From Glaciecola sp028401415 (GTDB lineage Bacteria > Pseudomonadota > Gammaproteobacteria > Enterobacterales > Alteromonadaceae): 64,000 bases of DNA. The notes below the pieces were generated by a model. The model worked only from the letters and a program-made list of their open reading frames with translations, was not told the origin of the DNA and did not search any database. Every line of letters begins with the position of its first letter. Position 1 is the stretch's first letter. The stretch is taken from assembly GCF_028401415.2 (NCBI RefSeq), contig NZ_CP171821.2:744001-808000 (forward strand), read 5' to 3'. Both the position numbers and the translations under genes were made by a program. Below are positions 25,489 through 34,261 of the stretch, piece after piece.

Positions 25489-26726
25489 TATGCATTCCTC
25501 CCGGATGTTTTCGGGTACGCCTGTGGATACTTAGCAATGTGTTGCTTTAGCTCGCTCAGCTGCTGCTTCAAGTGCCAGGGCGGCGTGTCATAGACATCTT
25601 CAATGATATCTTCAATCGGATTGACCGCGACTTTTTCAGCTACCTTTAGGGAGCTTAGAATATCCGCTCTCGTGTTTTCTTTGAACGTATTTAGGGCATC
25701 TGAGTTGAGCCACCCTTGGCTGTCTATCCAAGCCTCAAAGCGGGTTACTGGGTCTTTTTGCGCCCACTTATCTTCTTCGTCTTTACTTCTGTATCCGCTT
25801 GGGTCGTCGCTTGTGGAATGCGCAGCCAATCGGTAAGTCATCGCCTCGATGAGTACGGGGCAATCATTTTCTAGGGCGATTTTTCGTGCAAGTTGAGTTG
25901 CGCTGAATACCGCAAGTACATCGTTTCCGTCTACTCGTATGGTTTTAACGCCGTAGCCGATTCCACGAGATGCAATACCGTCCCCGGCAAATTGCTCACT
26001 AGCAGGTGTAGATATGGCATAGCCATTGTTCCGACAAAAGAAGATACAGGGGCAATTTAATACCGCCGCCATATTCAGACCGGCATGAAAATCCCCTTCT
26101 GACGCAGCGCCTTCTCCAAAATAACAAATAGTAATGGCTTCTTCACCCGCCATCTTTTGTCCATAAGCATAGCCCGACGCTTGGGGAATTTGTGTGCCTA
26201 GAGGCGAAGAAACCGTCATAAAGTTGAGCGCTTTATCACCATAGTGAATCGGCATTTGACGGCCTTTATTCGGGTCTTCCTGATTACTAAACATCTGATT
26301 CATGAATTGCTGGGTACTGTAACCGCGAAATACTAACGTACCCTGCTCTCGATATTGCGACATGATCATGTCTTTGCTAGAGAGCGCTGCGGCAGAGGCA
26401 ACAGTAGATGCCTCTTCACCGCGGCAAGCGAGATAAAAGCTGATACGACCTTGACGCTGCGCGGCAATCATCCGTTCATCCAGTAGTCGTGTATAGTGCA
26501 TGGATTCGAGGATCTTGATTGCCATTTCTTTATTCATCTCAGGCAAACGTAATTTATCACTCGCTTTTCCGGTCTCATCTAATAATTGAAGCATAGGAAT
26601 GTCAACAAGGCCGTTGGATATGATATTGACCTCATCGGTAAGGGTTACATCGCTTAGGTGGTCGCGATCTTCAAGGTGTTTCTTGGATTGCACTTGGTTT
26701 GTATCTTGCACGTTTTTAGTTTGCAT
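25488..26726 (-). CDS. bkdA1: Branched-chain 2-oxoacid dehydrogenase E1 alpha subunit
   Basis: A 412-residue thiamine-diphosphate-binding subunit. The ThDP motif is present as GEGAASEGDFHAGLNMAAVL with CIFFCRNNGYAIST, and the phosphorylation-loop type region is YRLAAHSTSDDPSGYRSKDE. About 75 hydrophilic residues precede the conserved core, as in other BCKDH alpha subunits. It is the first gene of the E1a-E1b-E2 operon, transcribed from the region 26727-27040, which is shared with the divergent S8 protease. Confidence 0.93.
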   Translation of the reverse strand: MQTKNVQDTNQVQSKKHLEDRDHLSDVTLTDEVNIISNGLVDIPMLQLLDETGKASDKLRLPEMNKEMAIKILESMHYTRLLDERMIAAQRQGRISFYLACRGEEASTVASAAALSSKDMIMSQYREQGTLVFRGYSTQQFMNQMFSNQEDPNKGRQMPIHYGDKALNFMTVSSPLGTQIPQASGYAYGQKMAGEEAITICYFGEGAASEGDFHAGLNMAAVLNCPCIFFCRNNGYAISTPASEQFAGDGIASRGIGYGVKTIRVDGNDVLAVFSATQLARKIALENDCPVLIEAMTYRLAAHSTSDDPSGYRSKDEEDKWAQKDPVTRFEAWIDSQGWLNSDALNTFKENTRADILSSLKVAEKVAVNPIEDIIEDVYDTPPWHLKQQLSELKQHIAKYPQAYPKTSGRNA

Positions 26727-27040
26727 AGGAAAAGCGCCAGCGCTATTTAAAGACGCTTAAATATTAGTTGAGCTTTGTTCACATCGCATTGCTTATTGTT
26801 AAAGCACAGATAAAGAATGTGAATCATACAGCCTAATTTGCTGCGTTAATTGGTATATGTATCCTATTGATAACGAAATTGTTTCTATTTTTATACAATT
26901 CATTAAAAAGACGTCACATTGACACCTATTTTTTTGAAATTGGAGTAAAACTAATTATGCGCCACTTTGCCAGCACATTAGTGCGATTATAGTCGTCGGC
27001 TTACAAGTGCGCGTTAGTCTTAATTATGTTGGAGTTTTAC
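26727..27040. other. Divergent promoter region, bkd operon / S8 protease
   Basis: About 314 AT-rich bases between divergent genes. Both promoters must be here. I see no convincing terminator, riboswitch or repeat, and no operator I can name. Confidence 0.5.
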
Positions 27041-30000
27041 ATGCGGATTAGCTTTAAAAGCGCGACCACCTCAGTGCTAGTTTTTACTATTCTCAGTGCA
27101 TATGCCCTTGAGGATGAACATCAAGGAGGAAACAAGGGCTTACCAAGCGCATCACAAAATCAGTCGCCCCTTCAACAGCCAATTCCATTACACACACAAA
27201 CGATCATAACCAAACAGCATGTAAGCCAGCAGAAGGCGTCTTCGCGCACACGAACCAGCTTTTATTACGAGCCTGATTTAGCCCCGGGGGAATACACTTA
27301 CATTGTTGAGCTAGCCTCTCCAGCCATTGCGCAGCGTCAAGATCTCATGCTGTCAGCAAAAGTTCGAAGACAAGCAGCCACTGAAAATTCACGCAAACAA
27401 ACGCTTCGCGAAGATACCGACATATTAAACTACGCTGAAAAACTTCATCGGGAACAACAAGCCTTTATTCACTCACTCCCCGCTTCGCTGAAAAATGCTC
27501 AGAGCATGCATCAATATCAGTATGCCTTAAACGGACTTGCGCTTAAGATTTCTCAATCGGAGGCTATGGAACTAGCTGAACATCCAAGCGTTAAATCAAT
27601 TGTACGAGAGACGATATATAAAACCACAACTGACCAAGGACCTTCGCTGATTGGGGCGCCTCAACTGTGGCAAGGACAAATTGGCTCACTGGCGCAAAGT
27701 CAAGGTGAAGGGGTTGTTATTGGTATTATCGATTCAGGTATAAATACTGACCACCCTTCATTTGCAGAGCGAAGCGCTGACGGCTATGTTCACACCAACC
27801 CCTTAGGAAGTGGTGTATTCTTGGGGGATTGTGCGACAAGGTTTCCTGAGCTGTGTAACAACAAATTAATCGGATTATATAGTTACTCAAGCATTACATC
27901 AGCCTATTCAGACACTGATGTTTTTCCACCCAATTTAGCGCGAAACGCAGAAGACTACGACGGGCATGGTTCGCATGTAGCTGCAACGGCTGCTGGCAAT
28001 GTTCTGTTTAACATTCCAGAAACACTTCCTACGCCCGGTGAAGTCGAATCTAATGGCACGCAAACCGGCTTTGAGTTTGAACAAATTTCGGGCGTAGCGC
28101 CTCGCGCAAACATCATCGGCTACCAAGCGTGCTTTCCTGGTACTGAAGAACGAGGCGATACATATACTGGCTGTCCAGGCTCGGCGATTATTGCCAGCTT
28201 AGATGATGCAATTAGAGACAGAGTGGACGTTATCAACTTCTCCATAAGCGGCGGCGGCAATCCATGGCGAGACACCACTGAGAGGGCGTTTTTGTCTGCG
28301 CAGGCAGCAGGCATATTTGTTGCCACGTCTGCAGGCAATAGCGGGCCCGGCGCATCATCTTCAAGCAAACATGCGCCATGGTATACAGCAGTGGCGGCAA
28401 GTGAACATGGACGAGACAATGCTTTTGTTAAACAGTTAAATAACTTCAGCGGCGGTATAAACCCGCCTTCGGCAATTACCGGTCAAAGCAATACTGGCGC
28501 AATTACTGCTGACATCGTTTACGCAGGTGATTTTTCGAACCCGAATGACTCAAGCAATGACCCTGCCCAGTGCCTACAGCCGTTTCCATCAGGTACATTC
28601 AGCGGACAAATAGTGGTTTGTGATAGAGGCGAAATTGCTCGCGTTGAGAAGGCACAAAATGTACAAGCCGGTGGTGCCGGTGGCTACGTTTTGGCAAATG
28701 TTCAAGGTGGGGAGACATTCTTAGCAAATGACGAATATGTTGTGCCGGGAATACACATTAACGCCAATGATGGCGACAGCTTAAAACAGTGGCTATCAAG
28801 CGGCGAAAATCATCGCGTGACGATTACGTCGGGCGTGGCTTCACAAAATATTGATGAGGCGCGCATTGACGTGCTCGCTGGCTTTAGTGCAAGAGGCCCT
28901 AATACGACTATTAGCACCTTGGTTCCTACAATGACGGCGCCGGGCGTCAATATTTACGCCGCCTTCGCAGACCAAAAGTTTGGGAATGACGGGCAGCCGC
29001 CCGCCGCAAGTGATTACAACTATTTGTCGGGCACCTCAATGTCGAGCCCACATGTTGCTGGCGCAGCTGCTCTATTGAGAAGTGTGCATCCTAACTGGAG
29101 TGTAGACAATATCCGCTCAGCACTCGCGATGACGGCAGACACCACTGTTAAAACACAAGATGCCACATCAGACGCTGATTTTTTTGACATGGGATCAGGC
29201 CGTATTCGTGTTGATTTAGCCGCACAGGCAGGATTAGTACTAGACGAAACTGAAGCTGATTATTTAGCTGCCGAACCTGCGCGTGGGGGCGATCCAAGAG
29301 CGCTGAACCTACCCAGTATTACCGATAATGATTGCGTGGGTATTTGCCGCTGGTCGCGCACCTTTACAGCGACTCAAAATGGCGTGTGGGACGTCTCTGC
29401 CGAGAGTTTTGATAATGGGCTTATCATTAACGCCTCTCCAAACAGCTTTAGTTTGAATGCGGGTGAGTCGCAAAGCGTTGAATTTGTAATCGACACGATT
29501 GACGCCGATAAAAATGCCTTTGTGTTTGGTACGGTAACCTTGCAAGCTCCAAACTCCCCTGACTTGCGCATACCCGTAAGCGTGCTTCCAAGCATTGGAA
29601 ATATTCCAACGGACGTGCAAATTGAAGCGACTCGTGACAATGACAGTACCTTATTGGCAGACAATGAAGCCGTTGGCGTCAACAGCTTTGTATTAACGCC
29701 CTATCGCTTAGTAAAAGAAACCATTATTAATTCACAAGTCAGCCAAGACTCTAACCGGGATGACTATTTAGACGACATCACTGATGGTGTGGTGATAAGC
29801 GAGATAGAGGTTCCAAACCGCGCGCGACGTTTGTATGTATCCCTTGAGTCGTCACAAGCGCCGGATTTAGACTTATTTGTGGCACGCGATCTCAATAACG
29901 ATGGTCAAATTTCTAGCTTTGAAGAACTCGCGCAAAGCACCTCCAGTAATTCAAGCGAAATAATTGATATTAATTATCCAAGCGGCGGGCGCTACTTCCT

Positions 30001-31258
30001 CGTTGTGCAAAGTTTCACAGGAAGCGGCACGCAGCCAGATCGATTTGAGCTGAGTTACGCGGTGGTGGATTCACAGCGAGACGCAAGCCTTGGCGCTCAA
30101 GCACCAGACACACTTGAAATATTAACGCCTTTTGATATGAGAATTGACTATCAGCTACAAGATTCTGAGCTTGGTGATCGCTTCTTTGGCGCCATTGATA
30201 TGGGCAGTGATGCTGCCTCACTCAATAACTTGGGTATTATTACCGTTGATATTGAACGTATCGAAGACGACATTCAGATAGACGCTAGTCCTTTGCGCGT
30301 GGATACAGGCGAAAGCTTTGGTTTTAGTATAAATGTTGCGCCAAACGATACCAACGAACAGAGAACGTACAATATTCGCCTGCCGCTTCCTATCGGCACA
30401 ACGGTGCAAAGCGCTAGGGGGGCCTCTGTTGACAATGGCGCATTGACATACGAAATCACCAAAGCGGTGAATGACACAAGCAGCACGTCGCTCCCGATAA
30501 GTTTGACCGTTAATTCAGAAGCCGTGCCTGGTCCACTTTTGCTGCAGGCGCAAAGTGAACTCTTAAATCGAAGTGCAAACACACAACAGCAAACAGCGCT
30601 AATTGAATCAGTTCAGATTGAGGGGGCACCCACCATCGATTTAGGAGACAGCCCATCGTCCATTTTTAATGTGTTTGAAACACAAACTCTGACGATTCCT
30701 TTGAGGCTCAACGACCCTAATAATGACGCACTTAGCCTGACTTTCACTCAAAGCCAAGGCGTAGAAACTGAGGTGACAGAAGCTGATGGTGTATACAGCC
30801 TCATTGCACCCAGCGTGGAGGCGGATACCTTGCTCGTTTATGAAGTTGTAGCGGATGATGGAAATGGAAACACTGCGGCAACCGAGTTTTCAATCAATGT
30901 CATTAACAACAACGCTCCCACCATTGACAGTATCAGTGCACCAAGCAGCGCTGCCGGAGGTCAACGCGTTACAATTACGGTTAGCGCCTCAGATCCTGAA
31001 AGCGACACACTTACCGTGAATATTGCAGGTATCGCTGGAAGCAGCGCGACGCTGACGACACCACGTACCGGTAATTCAGTGAATTATGAAATTTCGGTAT
31101 TTGACGGTGTTAATACGGTAAGCGATACCGTCACGATTAGCCTTACGCAGCCTGCTCAAACCACAACTGATAGCGGCGGTGGTGGCGGAAGTTTTACTTG
31201 GTACGGAGTCGGCTTGCTTAGTATTTTGGTATGGTTTCGGCGTCGCGGCAAATCCTAG
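27041..31258 (+). CDS. Large exported subtilisin-like (S8) protease with GlyGly-CTERM tail
   Basis: A 1405-residue extracellular or surface-bound protease. After a signal peptide (about 1-25), an I9-type propeptide (YTYIVELASPAIAQ onward) leads into the S8 catalytic domain: Asp231 in GIIDSGIN, His309 in DGHGSHVA, Ser666 in SGTSMSSPH. A protease-associated insert lies between His and Ser (about 490-610). Downstream are beta-sandwich and pre-peptidase-like modules (about 790-1360), then GGGGGSFTWYGVGLLSILVW and RRRGKS, a GlyGly-CTERM sorting signal. I chose the ATG at 27041, with TTGGAG 6 bases upstream, over the ATG at 27026. The rhombosortase at 49965-50588 is the expected processing enzyme. 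Confidence 0.93.
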   Translation: MRISFKSATTSVLVFTILSAYALEDEHQGGNKGLPSASQNQSPLQQPIPLHTQTIITKQHVSQQKASSRTRTSFYYEPDLAPGEYTYIVELASPAIAQRQDLMLSAKVRRQAATENSRKQTLREDTDILNYAEKLHREQQAFIHSLPASLKNAQSMHQYQYALNGLALKISQSEAMELAEHPSVKSIVRETIYKTTTDQGPSLIGAPQLWQGQIGSLAQSQGEGVVIGIIDSGINTDHPSFAERSADGYVHTNPLGSGVFLGDCATRFPELCNNKLIGLYSYSSITSAYSDTDVFPPNLARNAEDYDGHGSHVAATAAGNVLFNIPETLPTPGEVESNGTQTGFEFEQISGVAPRANIIGYQACFPGTEERGDTYTGCPGSAIIASLDDAIRDRVDVINFSISGGGNPWRDTTERAFLSAQAAGIFVATSAGNSGPGASSSSKHAPWYTAVAASEHGRDNAFVKQLNNFSGGINPPSAITGQSNTGAITADIVYAGDFSNPNDSSNDPAQCLQPFPSGTFSGQIVVCDRGEIARVEKAQNVQAGGAGGYVLANVQGGETFLANDEYVVPGIHINANDGDSLKQWLSSGENHRVTITSGVASQNIDEARIDVLAGFSARGPNTTISTLVPTMTAPGVNIYAAFADQKFGNDGQPPAASDYNYLSGTSMSSPHVAGAAALLRSVHPNWSVDNIRSALAMTADTTVKTQDATSDADFFDMGSGRIRVDLAAQAGLVLDETEADYLAAEPARGGDPRALNLPSITDNDCVGICRWSRTFTATQNGVWDVSAESFDNGLIINASPNSFSLNAGESQSVEFVIDTIDADKNAFVFGTVTLQAPNSPDLRIPVSVLPSIGNIPTDVQIEATRDNDSTLLADNEAVGVNSFVLTPYRLVKETIINSQVSQDSNRDDYLDDITDGVVISEIEVPNRARRLYVSLESSQAPDLDLFVARDLNNDGQISSFEELAQSTSSNSSEIIDINYPSGGRYFLVVQSFTGSGTQPDRFELSYAVVDSQRDASLGAQAPDTLEILTPFDMRIDYQLQDSELGDRFFGAIDMGSDAASLNNLGIITVDIERIEDDIQIDASPLRVDTGESFGFSINVAPNDTNEQRTYNIRLPLPIGTTVQSARGASVDNGALTYEITKAVNDTSSTSLPISLTVNSEAVPGPLLLQAQSELLNRSANTQQQTALIESVQIEGAPTIDLGDSPSSIFNVFETQTLTIPLRLNDPNNDALSLTFTQSQGVETEVTEADGVYSLIAPSVEADTLLVYEVVADDGNGNTAATEFSINVINNNAPTIDSISAPSSAAGGQRVTITVSASDPESDTLTVNIAGIAGSSATLTTPRTGNSVNYEISVFDGVNTVSDTVTISLTQPAQTTTDSGGGGGSFTWYGVGLLSILVWFRRRGKS

Positions 31259-31272
31259 GAAACGCGTGAAGT

Positions 31273-32640
31273 TCAACTAGGTAGGCGAGTAAGCCGTTTC
31301 TGAACTACGCTTACTCGCCACGTCATAAGCACCGCAGCACTACTTAGGCCAACAATAAACCCTATCCAAAAACCTTTGGCTGACATGGCGGGCACGAATA
31401 TATCTGTTAGGCCTAATATAATGCCGGTTGGAAAGCCAATAAACCAGTAGCAAAAGATACTGATCATTAGCATTGCGCGGGTATCCTTGTAACCACGAAG
31501 CGCGTTGGCAGATACTACTTGAATAGCATCTGAAAACTGAAATATGGCGGCAAAAATTAGTAGGCTTGAAGCAAATTCTATGACAGCGGTTTCACTGGTG
31601 TAAAGGCCAGCGATCATATCGCGACCGAGTATTGTCCCAGTTGCCGTGACGCTTACCGTGCTTATGGCTAACACCAACGCACAAATATATGCCACTCGTG
31701 CTTTAGGAGTCTGCTTTTCACCGATTAAATGCCCGATTCGAATTGCCACCGCTAAGCCTATGCTAAGCGGTATCATAAAGATTAAACTCGAAAAATTTAG
31801 CGCAACCTGATGAGAGGCAACGGTTAAATGCCCGAAGGGTGCAAGTAAAATGGCGACCGCTGCAAATAGACTCACTTCCGCCAAAAATGTAAGGGCAATA
31901 GGTACACCTTGTCCTGCAACTGCTCCCATAAATCGAAGATCAGGTTTTACAAAGCTTCCATACAGGTCAAAGGTCTCCAAGCTTTTGGTAATCACTGTAT
32001 ACAGCCATGTCGCAAGCGCCATCACATAAAAAACCAACATAGTCGCCAGACCACAGCCAGCCCCGCCCATCTCAGGCAAGCCAAACTCGCCATTAATTAA
32101 CACGTAATTAGCAGGAATATTGACGAGTAAACCGATAAACATAATTACCATGGTCGGTCGCGTTTTTGACAAACCTTCGCAGTAGTTACGCAAAGTTTGG
32201 TAGATAGCAAAAGCAGGCGCCGCCATGAGCACAAAGAATATATATTCTAAAGTCTCTTTTCTTAGTGGTGCGTCCATGTCTAAGCGACTCATTAAGTCGG
32301 GCATCGCGAAACTTAACAGTATGACCATAAGGGCCAACAGCATAGATAAATAAAATGTCTGCCATACTGGATATGACACTTGGTGAGCTTCTTTTGCGCC
32401 ATTGAAGCGCGCAACGATGGGCGAAAGCGCCAAACACACGCCCTGCATAAATATTAGAATAGGAAACACCACAGAGTGACCGACAGCAACAGCAGCCATA
32501 TCAAGGGCATCGTAGCGACCTGCCATGATGGTATCAGAAACGCCCATGCCCGTTTGCATGAGCTGTGCAAGTAAGAGTGGCCAGGCTATTGTGCTAAGCT
32601 TCTTAAACTCAATAGAAAAATTTTCTCGAAATTGTGTCAT
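31273..32640 (-). CDS. MATE family multidrug/sodium antiporter (NorM-like)
   Basis: A 455-residue inner-membrane exporter with about twelve hydrophobic segments in two halves. The MATE N-terminal pattern IAWPLLLAQLMQTGMGVSDT-IMAGRYDALDMAAVAVG is seen, as are the mid-protein GVPIALTFLAEVSLFA and the equivalent in the second half (VAIRIGHLIGE). It would export cationic compounds in exchange for Na+ or H+. It follows rluF by 20 bases in the same direction and ends 14 bases from the convergent protease stop. Confidence 0.9.
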   Translation of the reverse strand: MTQFRENFSIEFKKLSTIAWPLLLAQLMQTGMGVSDTIMAGRYDALDMAAVAVGHSVVFPILIFMQGVCLALSPIVARFNGAKEAHQVSYPVWQTFYLSMLLALMVILLSFAMPDLMSRLDMDAPLRKETLEYIFFVLMAAPAFAIYQTLRNYCEGLSKTRPTMVIMFIGLLVNIPANYVLINGEFGLPEMGGAGCGLATMLVFYVMALATWLYTVITKSLETFDLYGSFVKPDLRFMGAVAGQGVPIALTFLAEVSLFAAVAILLAPFGHLTVASHQVALNFSSLIFMIPLSIGLAVAIRIGHLIGEKQTPKARVAYICALVLAISTVSVTATGTILGRDMIAGLYTSETAVIEFASSLLIFAAIFQFSDAIQVVSANALRGYKDTRAMLMISIFCYWFIGFPTGIILGLTDIFVPAMSAKGFWIGFIVGLSSAAVLMTWRVSVVQKRLTRLPS

Positions 32641-32660
32641 CTGTGTGCGACTGCTTCCTG

Positions 32661-33401
32661 TTAGCCTTTATTTGCATAGGTGGCTGTTTTTACCGAAGCC
32701 TGAACCTGTCGATTAAGCACATTGAGTTCGTCATCGCTTAGCTTTCGGTATTGTCCCGCATTGAGTTTATCTAGTTTAATATGCATGATTCTGCGCCGCA
32801 CAAGTCGTGTTACTTCATACCCTAAATACTCACACATTCGCCGAATTTGGCGATTCAAGCCTTGTGTTAATACGATATCAAAACTTTGTTTTCCAATTTG
32901 CTTAACCTCACAAGGCAAGGTTACGGTGTTGAGTATTGGTACACCGCGAGACATTTTTTCTAGAAAACTAGGCGAAATTGCCTTGTTTACATTGACACGA
33001 TACTGCTTTTCATGCGCATTTTCAGCGCGTAAGATTTTGTTAACGATGTCACCGTCATTGGTCAGCAGAATTAAACCTTCTGAGGGTTTATCAAGCCGAC
33101 CAATAGGGAAAATACGTTGAGGATAATTCACAGCATCAACGATATTACCTTTGACTTTTCGCTCAGTCGTACAGGTAATACCCACTGGCTTATGATAAGC
33201 CAAATACACCCTATCACTTTTGTTGTCGGGCACGGCTTTAATCAGCTTCCCGTCCACCTCAACTTTGTCGGCATCACCAATTTTTGTGCCTAGCTCTGGC
33301 GCTATACCATTGACCTTGACGCGTTTTTGCTCAATCAATTTGTCGGCTTCACGGCGTGAGCAAAAACCGGTGTCACTGATGTACTTATTTAGTCGTTTCA
33401 A
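32661..33401 (-). CDS. rluF: 23S rRNA pseudouridine synthase RluF-like
   Basis: A 246-residue RsuA-family pseudouridine synthase. The N-terminal S4 RNA-binding domain (RLNKYISDTGFCSRREADKL) occupies residues about 2-60. The catalytic domain includes IFPIGRLDKPSEGLILLTND with the catalytic Asp and GLNRQIRRMCEYLGYEV. This pattern resembles RluF (U2604 of 23S rRNA) more than RsuA or RluB; E. coli RluF has a longer C-terminus, so the exact target is likely but not certain. Confidence 0.85.
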   Translation of the reverse strand: MKRLNKYISDTGFCSRREADKLIEQKRVKVNGIAPELGTKIGDADKVEVDGKLIKAVPDNKSDRVYLAYHKPVGITCTTERKVKGNIVDAVNYPQRIFPIGRLDKPSEGLILLTNDGDIVNKILRAENAHEKQYRVNVNKAISPSFLEKMSRGVPILNTVTLPCEVKQIGKQSFDIVLTQGLNRQIRRMCEYLGYEVTRLVRRRIMHIKLDKLNAGQYRKLSDDELNVLNRQVQASVKTATYANKG

Positions 33402-33540
33402 AGAAGCTCGCCGTTAGTGTTTGTAGACACTGACTCTAAAGCAAGTTTACGAACAAGAAGTATGTAAAACTGCGGCCAACTAGCGAAATAGAGAGATTGG
33501 TCTATGCTCACAATCTCGCAGTTGTTTAAGGTGTGTCAGT

Positions 33541-34188
33541 ATGCAGAACGAATTTGTTGGTTATTTTTTAGCTGGATTCTACACCTTTGTTGCTATTTTT
33601 TACACGCTTCTCGTGATAAAACGTAACAAGAAGATGGGTGATAGCAAATGCATTCATACTGGCAAGCGATATTCGCTGCATTGGTTTAATCATCTGACCT
33701 TTCGCATATTTAGAATCACAATTTGGTTGGTCTGCGTTATTCATGTATTTTGGTCTGGTATTGACCCCTATCTAATTCCTATTTCAACCATTGATTATCC
33801 CATCGTCAATTTGCTGGGAATAACCATGTTAATTGTTGGCTTTCAAACGGCTATTGCAAGCAACATGACCTTATCGTATGCGTGGCGAAGCGGCATTGAT
33901 GAAGAATCTAAGGCATCTTTGGTAACACAAGGTTTATATGCGTTTAGCCGCAATCCAGGTTTCATTGGTGTAGGCATTGCTCAAGTTGGCTTCTTTCTCG
34001 CGCTTCCTTGCGTATTTTCACTGGTGTGCATGGTGATAGGCCTAAATGCACTGCGCATACAAGCAAAGCTCGAGGAAAGCTTTTTAAGGCAGTATTACCA
34101 ACAGCAATATGAAAAGTATGCCAATGCAGTCCCTCGATGGGTATTATTTTTAGGTACAAATAAGAAGTCGCGTAAAGGCAACGCGTAA
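33541..34188 (+). CDS. Isoprenylcysteine/phospholipid methyltransferase-like membrane protein
   Basis: A 215-residue membrane protein with about five hydrophobic segments. The C-terminal half has the ICMT/PEMT-type signature: LVTQGLYAFSRNPGFIGVGI (RNP), then LRIQAKLEESFLRQYYQQQY with the conserved E-E-x-x-L pattern and YEKYANAVPRWV. Relatives methylate small molecules or lipids with SAM; the substrate here is unknown. AAGGTG precedes the ATG. Followed by the signalling protein at 34262, with no strong sign of an operon. Confidence 0.8.
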   Translation: MQNEFVGYFLAGFYTFVAIFYTLLVIKRNKKMGDSKCIHTGKRYSLHWFNHLTFRIFRITIWLVCVIHVFWSGIDPYLIPISTIDYPIVNLLGITMLIVGFQTAIASNMTLSYAWRSGIDEESKASLVTQGLYAFSRNPGFIGVGIAQVGFFLALPCVFSLVCMVIGLNALRIQAKLEESFLRQYYQQQYEKYANAVPRWVLFLGTNKKSRKGNA

Positions 34189-34261
34189 GTGGCCGATAAC
34201 AAGCTTACGTACGCAAGCTCTTTCACCGCGCGAACATGCACGGTCTACTTAGCCTATCAAT

